Shown in pieces: positions 54,665 to 64,000 of a DNA stretch of 64,000 nt. Origin of the DNA: Phascolarctos cinereus (taxonomy: Eukaryota > Chordata > Mammalia > Diprotodontia > Phascolarctidae); assembly GCF_002099425.1 (NCBI RefSeq), contig NW_018344272.1:1528001-1592000 (forward strand), written 5' to 3'. Every line of letters starts with the position of its first letter. The stretch's first letter is position 1. The notes under the pieces were generated by a model. The model was not told the DNA's origin and searched no databases. It was given only the letters and a program-made list of their open reading frames with translations. The position numbers and the translations under genes were made by a program.

Positions 54665-56458
54665 GCCTAGTATTCAAAAGGTTTATCTCTTTACAAATAT
54701 CTTCACGTACATTATTTTTAAAATATCTATTTTCCAACTCTAACTTTACTTTTATTATTTATTGCTTAATAAAATTGACATATATTCCCTAGACTTCATT
54801 TGCATTTTGTATGTTCTTGAAATTTCAGTGATATCAGAACATTTGTTTTTGCCTTCTAGATTTCTTTGTCTTCCCCATCTAAACTTTTTTTAAACTTAAA
54901 AGCAAATCCAATGATTTTGTCTCAGCACTGAGTTACTTATTTCCCATACAGAACTTTCTGATAGGTTATCTTTATTACTGTTCCATAGATGATACACAAT
55001 TTTAATTTTAATAAGCTGTTGGAATCTTTTGCCTACTGAATTATTTATTGACATTTTTGTGAGCTTATTTTGTTTTCAAAGTTTTAAATTCAGTAAAAGC
55101 ATATGGATGTCTGATAAACCTGTCATAAAAAATATATAGCTTTCTCTCCTTCCATTATATCCCTTGGGTAACAAAAAAGAAATCAATTCTTCTGTCTGTT
55201 TTATTTATTAACTTCTATATACTAAGCAGTGCTCATTCTGAAAGGATACTATCTACTCATGTTCGCAATATTATTTGTAATTCAGAATCTGTCTTTATGA
55301 ATATCAAAAATGTAATTAAGCCCTTCATAAAATAAAAATCAAACTTCTCTACTCTTCTTTTAAATTTTTTTTTACTAATAATTCTTTGGAAATTTTTTAT
55401 TGGACAAATATTGAGCCTGAATTTGCTAATAATTCATTATTCATTCATTCTTTCTACCAACTTGTAAATCTCCAGTATAATCAATTTATCTTTGCAGGTA
55501 CTGAAATAAGCACAAAAATAAGGAGCTTAAAGGAGCATATGTGGTATTTAGGCAATATTGATTCTCAAAGTCATTACCAAAAGAAGTCTTTTGACCCTTC
55601 CATAAACTAAATAACTTATTCCCTTCTTTCACTTAGACAAAGGAATAAATGTAAGCTGAAATAAGTTAAAATGCTTGGCAAAAGAGTTACTGTCTTTCAA
55701 GTTTTTGTAGAAATGACTAGTATATGTGATAATAAATCTAATATGATTTTGTTTTTGACAATTTATAAATGATCTTTTTATCCTTTTCTACTTTCCTGAT
55801 ATATTAAAAAGCTTTATGTCCTCTTTAACAAATTGTTTTCCTCAAATTTTCTATTACCAAATCCTTCTTTGAAAGGTATAAGTGGATTAAAAATTAATAT
55901 AATTACTATTTTCTTCCCTAAACTCCTGTGTTGAAAAAAATGGTAATATGATACAATTTTATCACCTTCTTTTTCTTGCCATTAATCAATATAGAAAGGT
56001 GTGAGAAAAACAGATACATTTCCTTTTTAACTCATTCCCTCTAAATTGTGATTAATTTAAATGACATGTATAACGGTGAGGAAAATGCTACCTGAACCCT
56101 AACTGTTGCAAAATGTTATTGATTACTATTGTTTCATTCACAGTCTCATAGAAATCACCAAAAGATATTGCCTATACTTTTGATACGCTTGCATGACTTG
56201 AGATTCTAATTAGATTTATTTAGTAAATGACTATGTGATGTCTCCATTTCAAGTCAACAGCTCTCAAGCCTTTGGAGTTCTATTGACTAATTTTGATGGC
56301 ATTTAATACCCTGCCAAAAGTGAAACTGATATTTGCTTTGGGGCTTACTGAATCATTTCAAAAGAGAATGGTTTTCAATAAATGCTCTTAAAGGTTTACC
56401 TTTTCTAATTTTTAAATGTATTTCAGTGAAATAGGGAATAGAGGTTACTGTAACATGT
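54665..56458. other. Unassigned, with a possible conserved block
   Basis: No repeat recognised. 56,040-56,430 is a complex AT-rich sequence with TTCTAATTAGATTTATTTAG and ATTGACTAATTTTGATGGCA; a candidate conserved noncoding element, untested. Confidence 0.4.
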
Positions 56459-56720
56459 TGTTGTTTGTCCTTTGTTCTTAAAGAGTCCCAATGACATCAG
56501 GAAGGTAATGTCATGATGTGCAAGTGAATTTGACAAGGCTGTGCAAAGTCACCAGTCTTACTGTCTTGTCTGGAGCCATTCGGGCCCAGTGGCAAGATAT
56601 AGATCAAGACTGGAGATGGCCCCAGATATAGTGAGAGATCTTGGCCTTTTTAAGCTAATCTCTTTCCCAGATCTCAGTTTATCTTCAGTAATACCCATTC
56701 AGTGATTAAGACTAGTTCAC
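56459..56720 (-). repeat. CAAC-tailed marsupial repeat, full length
   Basis: Begins on the plus strand GTTGTTTGTCCTTTGTTCTT (the tail in antisense), then GACATCAGGAAGGTAATGTC, GGCTGTGCAAAGTCACCAGT, TAAGCTAATCTCTTTCCCAG and ATACCCATTCAGTGATTAAG. Complete counterpart of the copy at 1-240. Confidence 0.75.
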
Positions 56721-56859
56721 AGTAACATGTAAGTACACTGAGTGAGGGCCATCATCCTCAAAAACACTAACAATACCATTTATTTTTTTAAAGTACATAG
56801 TATAAAGAACCATGAAGAAATGTTGTGCAACTTCTAGTCTTAGCTGCCTGAAACACTAT

Positions 56860-56965
56860 GAGGAGCACTTTTTGACTTGTCCAGAATCACAAATCCAGTA
56901 TGTGATAGAAGCAGGACTTTAGCACAGAGCCCTTAATCTATGATTCTAAGCTGCCTCTATTGTTT
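56860..56965 (-). mobile_element. MIR-like fragment
   Basis: TTTTTGACTTGTCCAGAATC, AAGCAGGACTTTAGCACAGA and GATTCTAAGCTGCCTCT in antisense order. Confidence 0.55.
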
Positions 56966-57039
56966 CTACCAGGCCTACTAAACAGCTTTTTAATAATGTA
57001 TTTATGAGAACCACTCATTTCTTCAAATTCAGTGTTTAT

Positions 57040-57840
57040 TTTGTGTTTTTAATCTATTTTTACAAATTTATTATTGCTTCTTCCCACTCCCAATTAAAAA
57101 AATTAAAAAGAAAAAAGAAAGAAAAAGACAACCCACAGAACATATAGGCATTGTACAGCAAAACCAATACTCACATTTACTATATCCAAAACATGTCCAT
57201 TATGTGGTTTCATTCTATCATCTCTCTTAGGAGATGGATTGAATGATTTATCTGCAGTCTTCTGGATTTGTGGTTTACCATTGGGTTAGTCTGAATTCTA
57301 AAGTTTTTCAAAGTTGTTTTTTTTCTATAAGGTTGCATTATATATAAATTGTTCACCTAGTTCTACTCTAAGTTGCCTCTAAAATATCTATTTCATCATT
57401 CTTATGGCACAATAACATTCTGTTACATTCACATACCATAATTTTTTGTCATTCCCCAATTGGAAGGCATATCCTTAATTTCCAGTATTGTATATTATGA
57501 AAGCAGCTGTTACAAATATTTTTTGTATGTATAGGTCCTTTCCCCCTTTCTTTGATTCCTGAGATATGTATACAAAGTTGTGGTCAAGAGACATGTACGA
57601 GTTTATAACTTTTGTAGTATAGTTTCGAATTGCTTATCAGAATGGCTAAACCAGTTCATAGCTCCAACAACAGTGCAAAAATGTGTCTGCCCACAGCCCG
57701 TTCAGCATAAGTCATTTTTCTCTTTTGTCATCTTTGCTAATCTTATGGGTGAGGCAGATGCTTGGAATGGCCCTAATTTGCATTTCCCTATTAGGGATTT
57801 GGGGCTTTTTTTTTTCCATACTGTTGTTGATAGTTTGACA
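57040..57840 (-). mobile_element. L1 3' UTR fragment
   Basis: TATCTATTTCATCATTCTTA, TGGCACAATAACATTCTGTT, TGTCATTCCCCAATTGGAAG, GAAAGCAGCTGTTACAAATA, TAATCTTATGGGTGAGGCAG and CCTAATTTGCATTTCCCTAT in antisense L1 order. Confidence 0.75.
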
Positions 57841-59154
57841 TGCTAATGTTTATAAGCAAAGAAATTTCTAATTCTTTGAGGTAAGCATTCTAAGCTAAAG
57901 AAATCAGTATCCCTCAAACTGTCCTGTCTCTGTATAGAGCATCTGCTGTGCTTCTGTTCATACAATAATGTAATTATAGCAACAGAAACATAGAATATAG
58001 ATATGTTAAGAGACACTCTTTGGTTGGTTTCTCATGAGTAATCAAGGAGATAAAAATTAGCAGGTCTTACTTTTTACTATTTTTTTTTTGGTTATATTTA
58101 ACCATACCATTCCCTGAGGTCAAATGCCATCCAGGCTTACCCAGGCCTATGTCAGAAGAGAAGTGAAAAAATACCTGAAGATAAAACTAAGTTTGCCAGC
58201 TTATTAAGCTATAGTTTTCAAAATTGCTTGAAGGTCCTTCAAAGGAACACTACTGCTTACAAGACTACCAAATTGGTCGGAAACATTGAAACATTAAAAT
58301 GTTGTACTGCTTCAGAGCCTCATAAACATGTTCATAAAGAAAGGCTGAGCCAATTAAAAAAAATAAACTTCTTGTGTACCACAAGACAAATTGTAGCAAG
58401 CCAACCAGCAAAAATAATAGAGCTGTCAAAACAATATAATTTCTGTGCACAGAGCCAAAACATATTCAATGTAGTCATAGAATGAAGATCTCTTGAATAA
58501 ATACTTAGTCAGAAATAAACTGCAGAGAAATACATTTATTTAGAGCTCTTATTGTTCATGGAAACAAATGCCTGCTTATAAGTTTGTTAATATTTGACAT
58601 GAATAATATTATACCTCAACTATTGTTGGCAATAACTTAAAATATTAGAAGTAATAGACCTTGTTCAGTTAAATGACTTACCCAAATGTCTACCTTTCAC
58701 AGATTGATAACCTGGCTATAGAGTAGGACACTTCACTATTTGTGTGCTAATGAATGATCAAGGCATTTAGCTTGATAGATCAGGGTCTTTTGCTAAATAA
58801 ATTAAGGCAAATAGTACTCACTGAGCAAGCTGTTGGCTGGTCTAAAGGATATTTGTCAAATTAATCTTAGTCAGTAATCGTGAAAGGATGTGTTTCAATT
58901 CTACCCTATTCATTTTGGGGCAATGTCTGCTCTGGAATGCATGAAAGGAAGTGGGTTCCCACCTTGAGAAGCAGCATAAAGCAAAATACCACATTAGTCC
59001 AAAAGATGAAGTAATGTGCTGTATTAGCCACAAGTAAAATAGGTAAAAGACAAACAGATCTTGAATATGACAAACCTTTTTGACTGAAAAGCTCCCCTAG
59101 ACTAATCCTAGCTTGATATTATTTCAATGTCCAATTTAAGGACTTCTGTCTCTC
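57841..59154. other. Unassigned stretch
   Basis: No gene or repeat family recognised; short frames at 58,228-58,485 on both strands are unsupported. Confidence 0.45.
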
Positions 59155-59290
59155 TGTGTCTCTGTCAATCCTTCTCTCTCTCTCTAAAAATACATATAGA
59201 TAAGTATATGTGTGTATGTACATAAGTATATTTTTGTACATTTGTATATAATGCACACATGTGTATACACATGTGTGCATATGCACATAC
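59155..59290. repeat. Simple repeat with a 30-bp perfect palindrome
   Basis: A CT tract, then TA/TG-rich sequence, then a perfect palindrome at 59,251-59,280 (centre GTGTATACAC, ends ATGCACAC/GTGTGCAT). 59,251-59,290 alternates purine and pyrimidine without a break. Confidence 0.9.
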
Positions 59291-59370
59291 CAATAAACAT
59301 TTATGAAGTTCCTATTGTGTGCTAGGCACTGTGTTAAGTGCTGGGGATATAAAAAGAGGCAAACATTTTT
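59291..59370 (-). mobile_element. L2/L3 3' end
   Basis: CAATAAACATTTATGAAGTT, CTATTGTGTGCTAGGCACTG and TTAAGTGCTGGGGATATAAA, as at 25,435. The simple repeat abuts the short repeats of its 3' end. Confidence 0.75.
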
Positions 59371-60639
59371 CTATGTCCTTCTCTATGTTATGCTAATGGT
59401 CACATGAATACCAAGTAATTTCCAGTTAGCAGTTGTAGTGATCAGAGAATTGTTGCTTCCTTAATTTTTGTGGCTTTGGCAAATACTCAGGACCTATAGC
59501 AGAATAGCCCATGCCAGAAGCTTCTACTGCTTCCTACTTTGAAGAACACTTTTGCAGTTGATAAACACAATGAGCTGACATACCAGCCTACTTAGCTTTA
59601 AACTCTACATAATCCTATGACTGAGTATACTTGGAGGAAGACATCTTGACTGAATTTCATAATTCTTTACAAATACTCTTGTCACAATGAATAAGTATAG
59701 GTATATGTAAAACACCATCCTGAATATACTAAATTCGTATGGAGGCTAACAAAACAATTCTTGGGTGTCCTTATCACTTATTCAACAGGATTGACTCCTA
59801 TAGTTAAACATGGAATGATATATTGAATAATAAAAATCCTGGCAAATCTGATAGCAATTTCCCTCAACAGTCTTTGTCAGGATACCCTTAGAAGTCTACC
59901 TCATGCTTTTAGCCTTTTTCTTGGGGATGATAAAGCACCATGGTGAAAATTCATGCAAAATTCAAATGTTCAGATTCTTTAAATCCATTCTCAGTAATCA
60001 AAGATTCATCAGAAACAGTAATCTGTGATAATTTCTATTCTGTGAACACCTGGCATACAGCTGTGATTCTGATATCAGTAATCTGAGATAGAGATAGATA
60101 TGCTTTAGAGGCTTCTCACAACAAAGAAGTAAAATCACCTAGTAAAATCAAAACAGGTTCTTGACTGAGGCTTCTTGTTCAATCCCAGTGGAAAATTTGG
60201 TACCTTTGCTAGCTTGTGGTGACTAATCTATTATGCACAACATTTCTTGACAGTGTTTTCAATGTTAGAAATAATTCCAAGTCATTAGATTTAGTTTGTA
60301 ACCAAGGCCTTCACATGAATAATTACCAAATGTATTGTTCTACTGTGACCACGGTAGCCATTTTCTGGAATAACAATGTAATTTCAGCATAATGGGTGTC
60401 CGTTAAGGGGCAATTTCTCATATTAATGGCTTGTGAATATGCTAAATTTCCAAGACAGTCTTTTCAAACCCAGTTTAAGATTCGATCTAATCAAATATCT
60501 CTCAGTTAATTGTGTGATGTGATCCACCTGAAGAAGCATCAAAACTTCCAATGGAGGTGAGCATAATTTGAGGTTTGTAATATTACATAGCTTATTATAT
60601 TTCAATGCTGCTGTTCCATATTTATAGATAAGCCTGTAG
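59371..60639. other. Unassigned stretch
   Basis: No gene or repeat family recognised. Confidence 0.45.
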
Positions 60640-61050
60640 TCACTTGAGGTAATATATTCCACTTTGGGATAGCTTTAATAGTTAGAGAGTTTCTCCTTAC
60701 ATTTAATTCAAATTTACCTTGCTTATTTCTTCTAATTATTATTACTGATTCTTCCCTCTGGAGTAAGGTAGAATACATTAAATTCATCTTATAACCTCTC
60801 AAGTACTTGAAGATAACTACATTGTCATTCAGTCTTGCTTTCTTCACACTAAACATTATTGGTTCTGTAAACTAAGGAGTGAACTTAAAGTACTTCATCA
60901 TTCAAAGGGCCCTCCTATGGATGTTGCCTCACTTACGAATGACCGTCTGAAACTATTATGACGCAAACTAAACACAACATTCCAGAAGTAGTAAGACTAG
61001 AACAGAGTATACAAGGATTATCGTGTTGTTATTTCTGGAAGCTTTGCCTC
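60640..61050 (-). mobile_element. L3/CR1 LINE fragment
   Basis: GTTAGAGAGTTTCTCCTTAC, ACCTCTCAAGTACTTGAAGA, CTTTCTTCACACTAAACATT, GGGCCCTCCTATGGATGTTG and ACACAACATTCCAGAAGTAG in antisense CR1/L3 order; less conserved than 26,465-27,240. The two minus-strand frames over it are relics of it or chance. Confidence 0.65.
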
Positions 61051-61054
61051 ATTA

Positions 61055-61185
61055 ACTTTTTTTTAAAGTGAGGCAATTGGGGTTAAATGACTTGTCCAGA
61101 GTCACACAGCTAGAAAGTATTATGTATCTGAGGCTGGATTTGAATTCAGATCCTCCTGAGCCAGGGCCAGTGCTGCCCCACCTTT
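61055..61185 (-). mobile_element. Marsupial SINE, internally deleted
   Basis: GGCAATTGGGGTTAAATGAC, TTGTCCAGAGTCACACAGCT, GAATTCAGATCCTCCTGAGC, then directly GTGCTGCCCC. The expected TCTATCCACTGCGCCACCTA is missing. Confidence 0.85.
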
Positions 61186-61334
61186 TTTTTTTTTTTGACC
61201 ACCACATTTCATTGCCGATAGCCCAGGCTGAAAGTACATCAGACACTCACAGGTCTGTTTCTGTTACTGGTTGGCACAGAGGTTTTGACCTACTCTATTT
61301 CTGATCTCAGCTTCAAGAATCTTTCCAATCTCTT

Positions 61335-61590
61335 GTTTAATAGATGACATTTATAATAGCTGACTTTTGAGGTTTACAAAGCACTTTACATATGTTCATC
61401 TCATTTGATCCTCACAATAATCCTGTGACACAGTGCCATTATAGATAGCACTTTATAGATGAGGAAAATGAAGCTGAGAGAGGTTGTGACTTGCCCAGAA
61501 TCACACAGCAAAGTGTCTTAGGCTGGACTTGAACCAAGGTCCTCCTGACTACAGGTCCAACCTTCTATCTGTTCTGCTTTCTACCTTCCT
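61335..61590 (-). mobile_element. MIR3-type SINE
   Basis: GAGGTTTACAAAGCACTTTA, CATTTGATCCTCACAATAAT, TTATAGATGAGGAAAATGAA, GTGACTTGCCCAGAATCACA and AAGGTCCTCCTGACTACAGG. The clearest MIR3 in the window. Confidence 0.85.
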
Positions 61591-62499
61591 CTACTGTGCC
61601 CCTCTTCAAGAACTTTTCCTTTATTTTATCTTCTTTATATCCCCATATCACCAATTCTTAATTCTATTCTCCAATTCATAGTCCTTATTTCATTCTTTAT
61701 TCTCTCTGTGTCACTCATAAGATTAGAGATTCTATAGTTCTAAATTTGCTAATCCTCTTCTTCCCATTTTTATACTCTATTTATAGATCTTGCTACACCC
61801 TTCCCTTTCTAAATGCTATTCCTGTTAGAAATCCATTAGAAATATCAACACATGAAGAAAGCAATGTTAAACGGAAGCAATGTTGTGTGATGAGATTTTC
61901 ATTATGTTATAATGTAAAATCTTTCCCTGTCTTTATGATGGTCATCCATGACTCCTAAATGCACATTATCCTAATCTCTTTTATGTTTTTCCTATCAAAC
62001 TGGATACTGATTTACCTTGCAACTTCATTCATCCCCTTTCCTAGGATAAGGCTCATGCCTTGGAGGTACAACCCTTTCAAAGAGAAGTTGGTCTCCTAAT
62101 GTATAAATCTCTCCAAACAACAGTGATTATAATATTCCTACTGCTTACCACAGATAAATACCACCCCACTTCTTCCCCATTAATGTTCTTTAGTTGAGCT
62201 CTTCCTTTTTCTGTATGTGGCTAATTTTGTCCCCACCTCTACTCCTAGGCTCTTCCCTCCTTTGATTTTATTGTATTTTTTCATATCTCTCACTCTTGTT
62301 GAGAGACTAAATAAATTATTATTCCTTATCATTTTACTACTGGACCAGTTCAGGGTATAGCTACAGTTCCTCTCTACCACTTACTTCCACTCCCCCTGGT
62401 AACACAAATTTCTCCTTGGTTATCCATCCTATGAAACAAACAAACAAAAAACCTGATTATTTGTTTAAAGAGTCATACGATTTAGTTTATAGAGCATCG
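61591..62499. other. Unassigned, C/T-rich stretch
   Basis: Could be a worn HAL1/L1 3' UTR continuing from the next entry, but no block is clear enough to call. Confidence 0.35.
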
Positions 62500-63720
62500 A
62501 TTAACTTCTTTCTCCTTTTCTCCTTCTGATCCTTGAAGTTCCTCTTAAAATTTTAGTTCCTTCTTTTTTTATTTGATGATCCCTCTTAATTCTTTAACTT
62601 ACTCCCCAGTTCAATTTCTTTTTCAATGCAAACAATAGCTTAGAAACATAAGGCAATTGATTTCATTATTCTGTTTTTTCACCTTCAATACTTGTATTTA
62701 TTAACTTTTTTTGGTTCTTGTTTAAAGTGTTTGAAAATCAAATGATCTATTTAAATCTACTTTTCTTCTCTCAGTAATGACTCCAATGCCTTTTGTTTCT
62801 TAAACATTTAACTTTTTCTATTGAAGTTTAGGTTCAGTTTTTCAGGATATAACATTTTAAGGTTGTAAGGAGCTCATTTGCTTCTTGGAATAATCTACTC
62901 CTTTCTTTGATTTATTTCTTGACTGTGATGTAATCCTGGGTTATCTCAACAATTGATGTTTCTTCATTACTCATCCTTCATTATCTTTTTTTTTCTATCT
63001 GCTTGCAAAATCTGTTGCTTATTATAAAAACTGTGATGTGTCTTAGATATTTAGTTCCTTGAAGTTTTAAGCATTGGGATATACTCTAGTGATCTTATGT
63101 ATATTCATTAAATTAGTATCTTATTGTTTGTATTCAGAAGTTCATGCATTTTCTTTGCATCATTTCCTCTAATATAGTACTTAAATTTTTGTTTGTTTTT
63201 TCTAACTTTGATGATTTGCTTAGAGATATGTGATATAGATCAGAGCATTCTGTCTTCAATGTCAGTTGCTTTAGCTGGTATAGAATTCATGTGTTCTTTT
63301 AAAATTATTGATTATTACTTTGCTTCTTCCAAAGTTTCATCTACTTTTTTATTTTTGTATTAAAAATCTCTTGTTCAAAACCTCTGGTTCTTTAATAGTG
63401 GCTCTAATCTATATTCTATTTTTTCACCCTTTGGTTTCTCTTCTTTGAACTTGTATTGAGAAATCCAGTTTCTGATCTAGTTTCATTTCTAATATCTTCT
63501 TTTGAAAGTTTATTTAATTTTTAATTATTCTGGAGTGCTCATTCTTCTTACATCATCTCAAGGGATTTTTCATTTTTTTCAAATCAGAGAGTTTTCATTC
63601 ATTTTCCTTCACACTATAGTGTTTATTCATTATGTTCTTGTCTCTGAGTTCTTACTCATTTTTTTCTTCTCTCTGTCTCTGAGTGTTCTTGTTGGTTTAT
63701 TGGTTGTGTGAAAAATGATT
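62500..63720 (-). mobile_element. Ancient HAL1/L1 ORF1 remnant (copy E)
   Basis: Antisense blocks in ORF1 order though worn: CAGTTTTTCAGGATATAACA and GGTTGTAAGGAGCTCATTTG (compare CAGTTTTGCTGGGTAGGTGA, GGTTGTAATCCTAGCTCCTT), then CTATCTGCTTGCAAAATCTG (compare CTGGCTGCTTGCAATATTTT) and GATGATTTGCTTAGAGATAT. The order and spacing fit an ORF1 C-terminal to coiled-coil segment. Borders are approximate. Confidence 0.5.
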
Positions 63721-64000
63721 TCTCTTGGTAATCTGTGTCTTGGAGACTCAGAGTTCCCTCCTGCCAGCTTTCTGACCAAAGTTCTTCAGAAGGACATCCC
63801 CAATAATGAGATTGCATTGAATCTTCTGATCTTGGTCAAACCCAAACCCATGCCTGAATTGATTTTATCCTACTCTGGTTCGGGTGGAGACACACCCCCA
63901 AGACTGGGGGTGGAATTTCCTTTGAAGGCAGGTGATATTGGCCCCTGTAGACTGAGTGTATTCAAGACCTCATTTTAATATAACCCATCCACTTCCTAGT
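63721..64000. other. Unassigned stretch at window end
   Basis: Less AT-rich, with GAGACACACCCCCAAGACTG; may be the 5' UTR of copy E or another element. An 87-codon frame (63,715-63,978) is not supported as a gene. Confidence 0.4.

Noticed and set aside
63715-63978. 87-codon frame as the start of a gene at the window edge
   Set aside because: No domain, and it follows an ancient HAL1-like remnant whose 5' UTR may explain the composition.

Overview
The window is AT-rich mammalian DNA from a marsupial and contains no recognisable host protein-coding gene, tRNA, rRNA or CRISPR. The marsupial call rests on repeat content. There are several copies of the SINE whose head reads GGGGCAGCTAGGTGGC, and long 3' UTRs of the marsupial L1 type. 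There are also ORF1-only L1 relatives (HAL1), marsupial hAT miniature elements, and a repeat ending in a CAAACAACAAC-type tail. I cannot separate American from Australian lineages from sequence alone. Every open reading frame I examined is short. Those with recognisable homology belong to LINEs (L1/HAL1 ORF1, L2 reverse transcriptase) or to one hAT transposase. Family names rest on recall of consensus sequences, not on a search.

Layout. 1-10.8 kb: old MIR/L2/L1 scraps, one probable solo LTR (about 1.2-1.6 kb) and long unassigned stretches, including a possible conserved noncoding block (9.6-10.05 kb). 10.8-14.2 kb: an L2 split by a nearly full-length HAL1 (copy A). 14.8-17.4 kb: a more diverged HAL1 (copy B) carrying SINE and L2 insertions. 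18-27.2 kb: L1, MIR, hAT miniature elements, a TATC microsatellite, an L2 with reverse-transcriptase remnant and an L3/CR1 fragment. 27.4-29.0 kb: an L1 3' UTR holding two SINEs, one of which was entered by two hAT miniature elements that share one 8-bp target duplication in three copies. 29-38.7 kb: SINEs, L2 pieces and two solo LTRs, each sitting inside an older SINE or L2. 38.7-41.5 kb: a degenerate but end-to-end hAT-Charlie transposon. 46.8-53.8 kb: the largest nest, in which HAL1 copy D (perfect 17-bp target duplication) sits in HAL1 copy C, which interrupts an L1 3' UTR. Two further SINEs and a perfect 97-bp tandem duplication lie in the same nest. 54-64 kb: a local direct duplication, a possible conserved block (about 56.0-56.4 kb), L1/L3/MIR fragments and an ancient HAL1-like ORF1 remnant.

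How it fits together. The window records layered retrotransposition. HAL1 elements carry an ORF1-like RNA-binding protein but no ORF2, and share their 3' end with L1, so they presumably relied on L1 enzymes, as did the short SINEs. All five HAL1 copies and nearly all L1 fragments lie on the minus strand. This could mean the window is intronic in a plus-strand gene. I found no new biological system beyond transposon architecture. The strongest observations are the HAL1 nest and its 5' UTR and coiled-coil repeats, the paired hAT insertion, and the 97-bp duplication.
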